Assembly (NCBI GenBank): GCA_034717695.1
Contig: JAYELS010000021.1
Span: forward strand, 124,001-188,000
Length of the DNA: 64,000 nt
Direction of reading: 5' to 3'
DNA from: NAT127 sp034717695
GTDB lineage: Bacteria; Pseudomonadota; Gammaproteobacteria; Pseudomonadales; Porticoccaceae
Positions within the stretch are counted from its first letter, which is position 1. Every line of letters starts with the position of its first letter. The notes under the pieces are model-generated. The model did not search any database. It worked only from the letters and a program-made list of their open reading frames with translations, and was not told where the DNA came from. Shown piece after piece: positions 9,678 through 17,845 of the stretch. A program made the position numbers and the translations under genes.

Positions 9678-10328
9678 CTATCGGCCCCCTTCGGAATCCC
9701 TCTCGACGGCCCCCGGGGCATCCGCTTCGACATCGAGCCAGTGGACGCGGACCACCTGCAACTTCCTGCGCCAGGCCTCCGCGTCACCGTAGTCGAGAAA
9801 ATACTGGGTCCGGTGATGGGCCCCGCGGGTTCGCCGGGCGTGCTTGATGGGACACCAGAACTGTTCAGTGCGCGCGGTGACCTCCCGGGCATAGGCCATC
9901 AGCCCGTTGGCATAGCTGCAGTAGACACAGTTGAGTTTTTCGATGGCATTGAGATAACCCAGACGGTGCCTGTCCATGGCCAGGTACTCCCCCCGTCGCA
10001 CCCGGGGGATGCGGTAGATCCTGAAGCAGATCTGCTGATAGACGGTTATCGACAGATCGAGCACCAACAGGGGCATGATCATGCCGTAGATCAGCGGCGC
10101 GGATAGCAGGTAAGCCAGGGGGGTCTCCCGCACATAGCGCCACAGGCCGGTGCGCTGACGGCGCTGCATACGGCGCGCCTGCTTCTCGAACACAACCTTG
10201 CCGCGGCGAATGGAGTATTGGAACTGGGCGCGCTTTTCCTCCAGCAGGCGGTCGAATTCCCTCTCCAGGTCCTGCTGCACAGGGCGCATGCGCTCGAGAA
10301 GAAGATCGATGGTGGGTCTGTCATTCAT
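9678..10328 (-). CDS. Conserved membrane protein of unknown function
   Basis: 216 residues. Residues 1–70 are charged and probably coiled coil. One strongly hydrophobic stretch around 75–105 could make one or two membrane passes. The C-terminal part carries YLNAIEKLNCVYCSYANGL and EQFWCPIKHARR, with a CxxC pair and a third Cys that look like metal or redox ligands. I recognise this as a widespread conserved hypothetical but know no function. ATG 10326–10328 is preceded by GGGGAGG. Convergent with comM. Confidence 0.7.
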   Translation of the reverse strand: MNDRPTIDLLLERMRPVQQDLEREFDRLLEEKRAQFQYSIRRGKVVFEKQARRMQRRQRTGLWRYVRETPLAYLLSAPLIYGMIMPLLVLDLSITVYQQICFRIYRIPRVRRGEYLAMDRHRLGYLNAIEKLNCVYCSYANGLMAYAREVTARTEQFWCPIKHARRTRGAHHRTQYFLDYGDAEAWRRKLQVVRVHWLDVEADAPGAVERDSEGGR

Positions 10329-10492
10329 GGAGCACCTCCCCGTCTGGCGCGGCCTGGGTCCGCGCCCCGGAACGGGAACGGAGAGGCCGAGCTTACAGCA
10401 GTTGCCCCGCACCCGCCCGCCAACCCGTCACCCGGGGACCTGCCCCTGGCTCCGATCAGTCCTTGCGGACGTTCCCTGGCCGGACCATAATG

Positions 10493-10508
10493 CTGTACAT
10501 CCATACAG
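10493..10508 (+). promoter_or_regulatory. LexA (SOS) box
   Basis: CTGTACATCCATACAG is a perfect CTGT-N8-ACAG operator, 16 bases before the umuD start codon. It predicts LexA repression and DNA-damage induction of the umuDC-like pair. It lies at the 3-prime end of the 196-base divergent gap 10329–10524, which otherwise shows nothing recognisable. Confidence 0.92.
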
Positions 10509-10524
10509 TATCAGGAGGTATCCA

Positions 10525-10932
10525 ATGCGCGCCACCCAGCCCCGGGCCGGGTTCCCTCGCCCCACCAGACACCCCTTGGCCCCACGGCGAGGCGCCGGCC
10601 CTGCCACTGACAACAGCATTGATCTGGATGCCCTGCTGGGTCGCGGCGCGGTGGCGACCTTTCAGTACAGGGTTGCCGGGGATGCCATGGGCGCTGCGGG
10701 GATTCTTGACGGGGACATCCTGCTCGTCGACCGGGCCCTGCGCCCACGGCACGGCGACATGGTGGTGGCCGCGTTCCGGGGCGAACTGATCTGCGCAATC
10801 ACCGACCTCCACCGCCAGCGCCTGCTGTCCGCCAGCCGCGACCAGCCCCCCATTGCCCTGGAGGGTGCCAGCGGCGCCGTTATCGAGGGCGTGGTCACCA
10901 GCTCCGTGAGGAGGCACCGGTGTTTGCGCTGA
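10525..10932 (+). CDS. umuD: UmuD-like protein lacking the Ser-Lys catalytic dyad
   Basis: 135-residue S24/LexA-fold protein matching UmuD, the cleavable partner of DNA polymerase V. The cleavage-site region aligns as AGFPRP (residues 8–13) against E. coli CGFPSP, and YRVAGDAMGAAGILDGDILL aligns with the nucleophile region. The catalytic Ser is Ala54 and the catalytic Lys position is Ala91 (GELICAIT), so self-cleavage should be impossible. The arm before the site is only 8 residues, against 24 in E. coli. AGGAGG precedes ATG 10525. Controlled by a LexA box and overlapping the umuC-like gene by 13 bases. Confidence 0.85.
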   Translation: MRATQPRAGFPRPTRHPLAPRRGAGPATDNSIDLDALLGRGAVATFQYRVAGDAMGAAGILDGDILLVDRALRPRHGDMVVAAFRGELICAITDLHRQRLLSASRDQPPIALEGASGAVIEGVVTSSVRRHRCLR

Positions 10933-12086
10933 TCGATTGCCACGATTTTCACGCCAGCTGTGAACGGATATTCCGCCCCGACCTGCGGGGCAGGCCGCTG
11001 GTGGTGGTGGCCGACAACGGGCAGATCATTGCCCGCTCGGCGGAGGCCCGCGCCCTCGGCATCCCCGATCGAGCGCGCGCCGCCGTCATCGAACACCGCC
11101 TGCGCCGCCACGGGGTCGCGGTTCTCGATGCCGACCATCAACTCTACGGCGACCTCTTCCGGCGGGTAATGGCGAGCCTCCACAGCCTCCACGGAACCTT
11201 CGAGGTGGCCGGCCTCGACCGGCTGTTCGTGGCCCTTGACGGCGGCGACCCGGTGGCCGAGGCCCAACAGATTCGCCAAACCCTGTGGCGCGCCCTCCGT
11301 ATCCCCAGCGCCATCGGTATCGGGCCGACCCGCACCCTCGCCCGTCTCGCCACCCGTCTGGCGCGGCAGGCCCCGGCCTGCGAGGGGGTCTGCCTGCTCG
11401 ATGGGGAGTACAAGTGGCGCTGGCTGCTGGCAAGAACCCCGATCCGGCAGCTGCCGGGCATCGGCCCCGACGAGGCCGCGCCCCTGGCCGCCGTCGGCAT
11501 TCACAGCGCCCTCGACCTCGCAATGGCCGAGGGCCACCGCTTGCGCCACCCTGGAAGTCGCAGGCTCGCGTCCCTCATCGAAGAACTCAACGGCCGCCCC
11601 GGCCTGGCCCTCGGTGAGATGCCGGACAGCCGGTGGCGGATCCACCGCACCGAGGCCCGGCCCCTCCGGGCCCGATCCGCGGTGGCCCTGGAGGAAGCGG
11701 TGGCCCACCAGGCCTCAGGAGCGGCGGCGACACTCGCCGCCCGCCACCAGCGGGCGGGGGCGGTCCACGTCTTCGTCCACCCCGCCCCCGGAGAAACCTG
11801 GCCACCTTGCGCCAGCGCCCTGGCCCGGCTGCCAGGCCCCGGCAATGACCCGGGCGCCATTGTCGCCGTCGCCCGCCAACTGGCCGGGGGGCTGTTTCAA
11901 CCGGGGAAGGGATCCTGCATGGTGGGGGCGGGATTGCTGGACATTGTCGACGGGGAATACAGGGGGGTCGATGGGGCATGCAAGGGGATCGACGGCGGCC
12001 ACGGCCAACGCCTGGGTCTGGCACGCGCCCCGGGTCACCGCCGCACCGCCGGCGGAGACAGGATGGTGAGCGCCCGGGCGCGCTAA
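10920..12086 (+). CDS. umuC: UmuC-like Y-family polymerase with degenerate active site
   Basis: 388 residues beginning MFALIDCHDFHASCERIFRP, the UmuC N-terminus, from GTG 10920 with GAGGAGG upstream. Metal-binding Asp6 is kept, but the conserved SIDE motif reads GLDR: Asp100 stays and the catalytic Glu is Arg101. The steric-gate Tyr11 is His11. The helix-hairpin-helix region (RQLPGIGPDEAAPLAAVGI) and little-finger region are recognisable. The tail is shorter than E. coli UmuC (422) and lacks an obvious clamp-binding peptide. No stop codon or frameshift, so it is an intact but probably catalytically dead protein, comparable in idea to ImuB. Confidence 0.85.
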   Translation: MFALIDCHDFHASCERIFRPDLRGRPLVVVADNGQIIARSAEARALGIPDRARAAVIEHRLRRHGVAVLDADHQLYGDLFRRVMASLHSLHGTFEVAGLDRLFVALDGGDPVAEAQQIRQTLWRALRIPSAIGIGPTRTLARLATRLARQAPACEGVCLLDGEYKWRWLLARTPIRQLPGIGPDEAAPLAAVGIHSALDLAMAEGHRLRHPGSRRLASLIEELNGRPGLALGEMPDSRWRIHRTEARPLRARSAVALEEAVAHQASGAAATLAARHQRAGAVHVFVHPAPGETWPPCASALARLPGPGNDPGAIVAVARQLAGGLFQPGKGSCMVGAGLLDIVDGEYRGVDGACKGIDGGHGQRLGLARAPGHRRTAGGDRMVSARAR

Positions 12087-12097
12087 CGGGGCGAGCA

Positions 12098-12116
12098 CCG
12101 GGGGAAGCACCCCCGG
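12098..12116. terminator. GC hairpin between convergent umuC-like and fpr genes
   Basis: CCGGGGG-AAGCA-CCCCCGG makes a 7-bp GC stem with a 5-base loop between the two convergent stop codons. There is no U tract, so it is a possible transcription barrier rather than a textbook terminator. Confidence 0.5.
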
Positions 12117-12131
12117 CGCCGCCACGGCAGG

Positions 12132-12905
12132 TCACTTCTCGACGAAGGCCCGCTCGATCACATAGTGGCCGAGTTCCCCCGCGCGGGTCTCGCGGAAGCC
12201 CGCGCCGTCCAGCTGCTCGCACAGATCCTTGAGCATCGCCGGGCTGCCGCACAGCATGAAGCGGTCATCGGCGAGGTTCGGTGCCGGCAGGCCGATGTCA
12301 TTGAACAGCTTGCCGCTGCCCATCAGGTCGGTGATGCGGCCGGTGTTGCGAAACGCCTCGCGGGTCACCGTGGGGTAGTAGATCAACTTCTCCGCCGCCA
12401 TCTCGCCGAAATACTCGTTGTTGGGCAGGTGGTCGCGGATCACTTCCTGGTAGGCCAGCTCCTCCACGTAGCGGCAACCGTGCACCAGGATCACCCTGTC
12501 GAAATTGTCGTACACCTCCGGGTCCTTGATGACGCTGAGGAACGGCGCAAGGCCGGTGCCGGTGCCCAGCAGGTAGAGGTTGCGGCCGGGGAGCAGGTGA
12601 TCCACCGTCAGGGTGCCGGTGGACTTGCGGCCCACCAGCACCTCGTCGCCCACCTTCAGGTGCTGCAGTTTCGAGGTCAGCGGGCCATCCGCCACCTTGA
12701 TGCTGAAGAACTCCAGCTCGCTCTCGTAGTTGGCGCTGGCGATGCTGTAGGCCCGAAGCAGGGGCTTGCCGTCGTCCTCAAGACCCACCATGGTGAAGTG
12801 GCCGTTGCGGAAGCGGAAGCCGGGATCGCGGGTGGTGGTGAAGCTGAACAGGGTGTCGGTCCAGTGGTGGACGCTGGTGACCTGTTCGCGCATCAGATTG
12901 CTCAT
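12132..12905 (-). CDS. fpr: Ferredoxin/flavodoxin–NADP+ reductase
   Basis: 257-residue FAD enzyme moving electrons between NADP(H) and ferredoxin or flavodoxin. The FAD-binding RAYSIAS motif (about residue 50), the NADP-binding GTGTGLAPFLS motif and the C-terminal FVEK ending identify the bacterial FpR class. ATG 12903–12905 has AGGAGA. Divergent from a FinR-like LysR regulator, the arrangement in which FinR activates fpr under oxidative stress in Pseudomonas. It is the only clear flavin ferredoxin reductase in the window and could supply the Rieske systems, but it looks like a housekeeping gene. Confidence 0.93.
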   Translation of the reverse strand: MSNLMREQVTSVHHWTDTLFSFTTTRDPGFRFRNGHFTMVGLEDDGKPLLRAYSIASANYESELEFFSIKVADGPLTSKLQHLKVGDEVLVGRKSTGTLTVDHLLPGRNLYLLGTGTGLAPFLSVIKDPEVYDNFDRVILVHGCRYVEELAYQEVIRDHLPNNEYFGEMAAEKLIYYPTVTREAFRNTGRITDLMGSGKLFNDIGLPAPNLADDRFMLCGSPAMLKDLCEQLDGAGFRETRAGELGHYVIERAFVEK

Positions 12906-12989
12906 GACTTCTCCTGGTGGTGGCTCCGGGGGGCGCCCGGGTGACAACATGGCGCCACTGTAGACGCCCCCTTGTTATCGGCAAAACGA

Positions 12990-13011
12990 CTAATATTGAT
13001 TGCGCTAATCG
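12990..13011. promoter_or_regulatory. Candidate FinR (LysR-type) binding region between fpr and finR
   Basis: CTAATATTGATTGCGCTAAT and flanking bases form an AT-rich stretch with the direct repeat CTAAT-N10-CTAAT and a T-N11-A type spacing. It is central in the 149-base divergent gap, where a LysR-type regulator would bind. Confidence 0.4.
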
Positions 13012-13054
13012 GTTTTTTGGGTAAATACTGTCCGCCGACCACGGAGGCCCCGCC

Positions 13055-13933
13055 ATGAAATACACCCTGCGCCAGCTCGAAGTATTCCTCGCCACCGCCC
13101 ACACCGAGAACATCAGCCGCGCCGCGGACCAGCTGGCCATGTCCCAGTCCGCGGCCAGCAGCGCCCTCAAGGACCTGGAGCAACAGTTCGATATCCAGCT
13201 GTTCGACAGGGTGGGCAAGAGCCTGCAGCTGAATGAGCTGGGCCGCCTGCTGCAACCCCGGGCCGAGGAGCTGCTGGCGCGGGCCCGGGAGCTGGAAGTG
13301 GCCATGGGCCGCCACAGCCAGAGCGGGCCCCTGAAGGTGGGGGCCACCCTGTCCATCGGCAACTACCTGGCGGTCAGGCTGATGGCCCGCTACATGGAGG
13401 AGCCGGGGGCGCGGGTATCACTGGAGGTGGCCAACACCGCCACCGTGGTGGACAAGGTGCGCCACTTCGACCTGGATATCGGCCTGATCGAGGGGGAGAT
13501 CAACCACCCCGACCTGGAGGTGACCCGCTGGCGGGACGACGAGCTGGTGGTGTTCTGCGCCCCGGATCATCCCCTGGCGGGCAAGAAGCGCCTCGACGAC
13601 GGCGACCTGCTGGCCGCCACCTGGATCGTGCGGGAATCCGGCTCCGGCACCCGCCAGACCTTCGACCGGGCCCTCCACGGGCTGCTGCCGGCGCTGCACA
13701 TCCTGCTGGAATTGCAGCACACCGAAGCCATCAAGCGGGCGGTGGAGGCGGGCCTCGGCATCGGCTGCCTGTCGCGGATCACCCTGGTGGAAGCCTTTGC
13801 CCGGGGCAGTCTCGTGCCCCTCGCGGTGCCCGGGCGGGATTTTCACCGCTATCTGTACTTCATCATCCACCGGGAGAAATACCGGGGCGCGGGCCTTCAG
13901 CGCTGGCTGGATATCTGCCACGAGCTGCCCTGA
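13055..13933 (+). CDS. finR: LysR-family transcriptional regulator, FinR-like
   Basis: 292 residues. The winged helix-turn-helix at residues 1–60 includes LRQLEVFLATAHTENISRAA and SQSAASSALKDLE. The effector-binding domain follows from about residue 90. The N-terminus begins MKYTLRQLEVF, as in CysB/FinR-type regulators. ATG 13055 has CGGAGG. Divergent from fpr, which fits FinR, the fpr activator of pseudomonads; the name rests on context plus family resemblance. Confidence 0.8.
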   Translation: MKYTLRQLEVFLATAHTENISRAADQLAMSQSAASSALKDLEQQFDIQLFDRVGKSLQLNELGRLLQPRAEELLARARELEVAMGRHSQSGPLKVGATLSIGNYLAVRLMARYMEEPGARVSLEVANTATVVDKVRHFDLDIGLIEGEINHPDLEVTRWRDDELVVFCAPDHPLAGKKRLDDGDLLAATWIVRESGSGTRQTFDRALHGLLPALHILLELQHTEAIKRAVEAGLGIGCLSRITLVEAFARGSLVPLAVPGRDFHRYLYFIIHREKYRGAGLQRWLDICHELP

Positions 13934-13954
13934 TGGCTGACGGGGGGCGCCTCC

Positions 13955-15046
13955 TCAGTCGGCGACTTCGCGGCTGACGATATCGCTCAAATCGAGGCCC
14001 TTGGCCTTGGCCTGGCGCAGCCAGCGCTTGCGGGCCAGGGCCTGCATGTTGTCGGTGTCGTCGGACTCATCGACGATGTCGGTGCCGAGGATGGTCTCGA
14101 TGATGTCCTCGAGAGTGATGATGCCGAGCACGCTGCCAAACTCATCCACCACCAGGGCGATGTGCTCCCGGGTCTCGAGGAACTGGTTGAACAGCTTGGT
14201 GATGGGCAGGGACTCGAGCACCACGGTGATGTCCCGGAGAATGGTCTTCAGGGGTTCGCCGCCCCGCCCGCGAATGTGGGCGGCGAGCAGCTCGTCCTTG
14301 AGGAAGTAGCCGCAGATCTGGTCGCTGTTGCCGTTCTGGTAGAGGGGGATCCGCGAAAACGGCAGCACCGGCTGGCTGTTGAAATACTCGGCGATGGTGG
14401 TGTCCTCCGACGCCCGGTGGACCACGGTGCGGGGGGTCATGATGCTCTTCGCCAGCACGGTGTCGAAGGCCAGCATGCTTTTCAGCATCTGGGAGTGGGC
14501 GGGCTCGAACACCCCCTCCTCGGCCCCGATCTCGGTCATGGCGAGAAAGTCGGAGCGGGAAAAGAGGCTCGCCTCGCCGCTCGCCTTGAAGCGGTGGGTG
14601 GCGAACTGGCACAGCCACACCAGGGGAAACAACAGCCAGGTGATGATCCGCAGGCAATACACGGTAAAGCCCACCAGGCCCTGCCAGTGGGTGGCGCCGA
14701 TGGTCTTGGGGATGATCTCGGAAAAGATCAGGATAACGATAGTGGTGCCGGCGGGAACGACCACCTTGGTGATCAGCGGCGCGGTGCCGGCCCAGATGAT
14801 CGCCGCCTGCTCCCCCACACCGATGGCCCCCACGGTGTGGGCGATGGTGTTGAGGGTGAGGATGGCCGCCAGGGGGCGGTCGATGTTTTCCTTGAAGGCC
14901 TTGAGTTGCAAACCCACCTCGGAGCCCTCCCGCAGCCTGATCTGGGCGTAGGAGGGGGTAATGCTGAGGAGGACGGATTCCCACAGGGAACAGAGAAACG
15001 ACAGCAGGGTCGCCAGAAGCAAAAACAGGAACAGGGTGGATAACAT
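13955..15046 (-). CDS. CNNM/CorC-type DUF21–CBS membrane protein
   Basis: 363 residues. Residues 1–160 form the DUF21 transmembrane domain with four hydrophobic segments, starting MLSTLFLFLLLATLLSFLCS. It is followed by a CBS pair (IMTPRTVVHRA through VLGIITLEDIIETILG). Members of this family act in Mg2+ (Na+/Mg2+ exchange) or divalent-cation homeostasis. The usual C-terminal CorC/HlyC transporter-associated domain is absent, as in short family members. Convergent with finR, 21 bases apart. Confidence 0.85.
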   Translation of the reverse strand: MLSTLFLFLLLATLLSFLCSLWESVLLSITPSYAQIRLREGSEVGLQLKAFKENIDRPLAAILTLNTIAHTVGAIGVGEQAAIIWAGTAPLITKVVVPAGTTIVILIFSEIIPKTIGATHWQGLVGFTVYCLRIITWLLFPLVWLCQFATHRFKASGEASLFSRSDFLAMTEIGAEEGVFEPAHSQMLKSMLAFDTVLAKSIMTPRTVVHRASEDTTIAEYFNSQPVLPFSRIPLYQNGNSDQICGYFLKDELLAAHIRGRGGEPLKTILRDITVVLESLPITKLFNQFLETREHIALVVDEFGSVLGIITLEDIIETILGTDIVDESDDTDNMQALARKRWLRQAKAKGLDLSDIVSREVAD

Positions 15047-15098
15047 GCGGCGGGGGTGGTGGCCAGGGGGCTACAGTGTAACCGGATGGCGGACCCGG

Positions 15099-16166
15099 TC
15101 AATCGCGGCCCTGGCTCTCCATCATCCAGCTGGCGAGCAGGAAGAGAATCCGCGCCCCCACGTTGCCGTCCCACTCGTTGTCCGGGTTGCCCGGATCCGG
15201 GCACACCTCGCACAGGTCGAAGCCGACGATCCGCCGGCCACTGTTGACCAAGGCGGCGATCAGGTAGCGGGCCTGATCGAATTCGAGCCCCCCCGCCACC
15301 GGGGTGCCGGTATGGGGGCACAGGTCCGGGCGCAGACCGTCGATATCGAAGGACACATGCACATTGGCGGGCAGCGCGGCGACGATGTCGGCGGCGATCG
15401 CGGCGTAGGGTTTGCCGCCGTAGAGGGCGTCCTTGATGTCCTCGTCGTAGAACACCGCGATGCGCGGGTCCGCTTCGGCGAGCTGGCACTCCTCCGCGCT
15501 GAAATCCCGGATGCCCACCTGCACCAGCCGCCGGGGCGCCACCGGCAGGTTCATCACATTGTGGAAGATGGACGCGTGGGAGAAGCGAAAGCCCTGGTAG
15601 CCGTCCCGCAGGTCGTGGTGGGCGTCGATATGGAGTACCCCCAGCTCGCCCCGGTATTTTTCCGCCAGGTGGCGGATGAGGCCATAGGGACTGGAGTGAT
15701 CCCCACCCACCAGGGCCACCACCTTGCCGGCGGCATCCAGCTCCCGACTCCATTGGTATACCAGGTCGTTGACCCGCTGCGAGGCGGTGTTGACATCCGC
15801 CAGCGCCGCGACCAGGTCGGGGCGGCCGGCCAGGCTGCCCGTCTCCTCCAGATGGGCCTGAATGGCTTCCGCCACCGGCTTGTAACGGCCGTTGAGCTCG
15901 GCGATCTCGGCATCCTCCGCCAGCAGGTGGAAGCCCTGGCGGTAGTGATCTGCCAGGTTGCGCAGGTGGAGATCGAGCTGGGGGCTGGCGCGGCGGATTG
16001 CCTCCGGCCCCCGGGAGGTGCCGTTGCCGTAGGAGGTGGTGACCTCCCAGGGCACCGGGATGATCGCCAGCCGGGCGGTGTCGAGACGGGTGGCGATGCC
16101 GAACAGGCCGGCATCGGCGGATCCGGTGAGGGAAGGGTCGAAATCGGGTGAGTCAGCAGCGTTCAT
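15099..16166 (-). CDS. Arginase/agmatinase-family ureohydrolase
   Basis: 355 residues with the binuclear Mn-binding motifs in order: GGDHSSPYG, HIDAHHDLRDGY and SFDIDGLRPDLCPHTGTPVA. These hydrolases remove urea or formamide from guanidino compounds (agmatine, arginine, formiminoglutamate). The exact substrate is not decided by the motifs. If urea is the product it would feed the urease of region 1. ATG 16164–16166 was chosen; longer in-frame readings run into poor sequence. A 110-residue stretch separates the N-terminal motif from GGDHS, longer than in typical agmatinases. Confidence 0.85.
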   Translation of the reverse strand: MNAADSPDFDPSLTGSADAGLFGIATRLDTARLAIIPVPWEVTTSYGNGTSRGPEAIRRASPQLDLHLRNLADHYRQGFHLLAEDAEIAELNGRYKPVAEAIQAHLEETGSLAGRPDLVAALADVNTASQRVNDLVYQWSRELDAAGKVVALVGGDHSSPYGLIRHLAEKYRGELGVLHIDAHHDLRDGYQGFRFSHASIFHNVMNLPVAPRRLVQVGIRDFSAEECQLAEADPRIAVFYDEDIKDALYGGKPYAAIAADIVAALPANVHVSFDIDGLRPDLCPHTGTPVAGGLEFDQARYLIAALVNSGRRIVGFDLCEVCPDPGNPDNEWDGNVGARILFLLASWMMESQGRD

Positions 16167-16305
16167 GACAAGGGGCGCGGGCGGTGGCGGGGCCGCCATT
16201 CTAGCAGCGTTCGTCCCGCCGCGCGGCGCCGGGGCGCGCTCACAAGGTCTGCCAATCGGGCTATACTCAGCGGCCCCCGCGGGGCCGACCCGCCCACCCT
16301 GACCG

Positions 16306-17760
16306 ATGAGCGCCATGACCCGATACCTGACCGCAGCCCTGATCGTTATTTGCCAAAGCCAGGCGGCCAACGCCGGGTTGATCCAGTATTTCAAGGAAGA
16401 GGACGGCAGCACCAACTGGCAGTATGTGGCCAATTTTTCGAGCAGCCTGCTGATCCTGCTGCTGTCCATCGCCCTCATCAAGTTGTTCTTCACCCACCGC
16501 CAGGTGCGGCGCTCCAATCGCGCCCTGAAGGCGATCCGCAACGACCTGGAGATCCGCGTCAAGGAGCGCACCGCCACCCTCAACGAATCCAACCAGCTGC
16601 TCAAGGAAACCAACCAGCTGCTGGAAACCGAGGTCAAGGAGCACCGCGAGACCGCCAACCGCCTGCGGGCCTCGGAGGCCTATGTGGGCAACATTCTCGC
16701 CTCCATGCCGCTGATGCTGGTGGGCCTCAAGGCGGACGGCGAGATCACCCACTGGAACAAGCGCGCCGAGGATATCGCAGCAGTGCCCGCCGCCCGCGCC
16801 ATCGGCGGCAACCTGTGGGAGATCTACCCGGCCATCACCGTGTCCCCGGACCAGATCGCCAAGGCCCTGGCGGACAACAAGCCCATCACCATCAAGCACA
16901 GCCAGCGGGGCCGCTACCATTTCGACATCATCATCTACCCCCTGGCGGAGCAGATGGAGCCCGGGGTGGTAATCCTCATCGACGACGTCACCCAGCGGGT
17001 GCTCACCGAGAACATGCTGATCCAGCGGGACAAGATGTCGTCCCTGGGGGAACTGGCCTCCACCATGGCCCACGACATCAACACCCCCCTGGCGGCGCTG
17101 ATCGACGATGTGCGCACCGCCCGGGAGCTGGTCAACGGCAACGGTTCCGCCGCCGATGGCGACACCGTTGCCCAGCTCAACCGCATCCTCGGGGACGCCG
17201 CCGAAAAGGGCCAGCAGGCCTCCGCGGTGATCGCCAACCTGCTCACCTTCGCCGGCGCCGGGGGCGACGAGAAGCACCCGGAGGATGTGGCGGAGATCAT
17301 GGAACACAGCCTCGGCCTCGCCGCCGACGTCATCTCGGTGCCCGGCAAACTGCGCTTTCGCGACATCGCCATCGAGCGGGACATCGAGCCCGGCCTGCCC
17401 TCCATCCCCTGCTACCGCTCCGAGTTGCAGCAGGTGTTCCTGAGCCTCCTGCGCCACGCCTGCCACGCCCTCGGCGATCTGGACCGCCCAGGCCACGTGC
17501 CCACCATCCGGGTCGAGGTCAAGGAGCGCTACGACGCCCTGTGGATCAAGATCTCCCACAACGGCCAGGGCCTCACCTACGACGAACAGAAGTACATCTT
17601 CGAGCCGTTCTTCAACAGCCCCACCGACCACCACTACGACGCCAGCAAGCGCCTGTCGTTTTCGTACTTCATCATCACCGAGCACCACAAGGGCCAGATG
17701 GCGGTGACCTCCGATGTCAACGTCGGCACCACCTTCCACATGCAGATTCAACTGAGCTGA
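16306..17760 (+). CDS. PAS-domain histidine kinase with degenerate ATP-binding domain
   Basis: 484 residues. A hydrophobic leader (1–23) is followed by a short exposed loop, a transmembrane segment (about 45–62), a coiled coil (70–120), a PAS domain (about 122–230), a HisKA dimerisation helix with His256 in MAHDINTPL, and an HATPase-like domain (370–484). In the last, the N-box Asn is replaced (LLRHACHAL, His384), the G1 Asp is His418 (SHNGQGL), and the G2 glycines are missing (SKRLSFSYF). ATP binding is therefore doubtful. No response regulator is adjacent. Confidence 0.82.
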   Translation: MSAMTRYLTAALIVICQSQAANAGLIQYFKEEDGSTNWQYVANFSSSLLILLLSIALIKLFFTHRQVRRSNRALKAIRNDLEIRVKERTATLNESNQLLKETNQLLETEVKEHRETANRLRASEAYVGNILASMPLMLVGLKADGEITHWNKRAEDIAAVPAARAIGGNLWEIYPAITVSPDQIAKALADNKPITIKHSQRGRYHFDIIIYPLAEQMEPGVVILIDDVTQRVLTENMLIQRDKMSSLGELASTMAHDINTPLAALIDDVRTARELVNGNGSAADGDTVAQLNRILGDAAEKGQQASAVIANLLTFAGAGGDEKHPEDVAEIMEHSLGLAADVISVPGKLRFRDIAIERDIEPGLPSIPCYRSELQQVFLSLLRHACHALGDLDRPGHVPTIRVEVKERYDALWIKISHNGQGLTYDEQKYIFEPFFNSPTDHHYDASKRLSFSYFIITEHHKGQMAVTSDVNVGTTFHMQIQLS

Positions 17761-17806
17761 GGAGCCAGGGAATTGCCTTGCAATCCCGTCGCGCCGGCGA
17801 CAATAT

Positions 17807-17824
17807 AAACATTTTTGACTGTTT
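17807..17824. promoter_or_regulatory. AAACA-N8-TGTTT palindrome upstream of an SDR gene
   Basis: AAACATTTTTGACTGTTT, 22 bases before the SDR start at 17846, in a short AT-rich stretch unlike the surrounding DNA. An almost identical 18-mer (one mismatch) is at 34200–34217. A shared operator is likely; the cognate regulator is unknown. Confidence 0.55.
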
Positions 17825-17845
17825 TATTTGATTGCCGGAGCCGCC

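Noticed and set aside
10525..12086. umuDC pair as pseudogenes
   Set aside because: No frameshift or premature stop, intact ribosome sites, overlapping arrangement and a perfect LexA box; described instead as intact genes with altered active sites.
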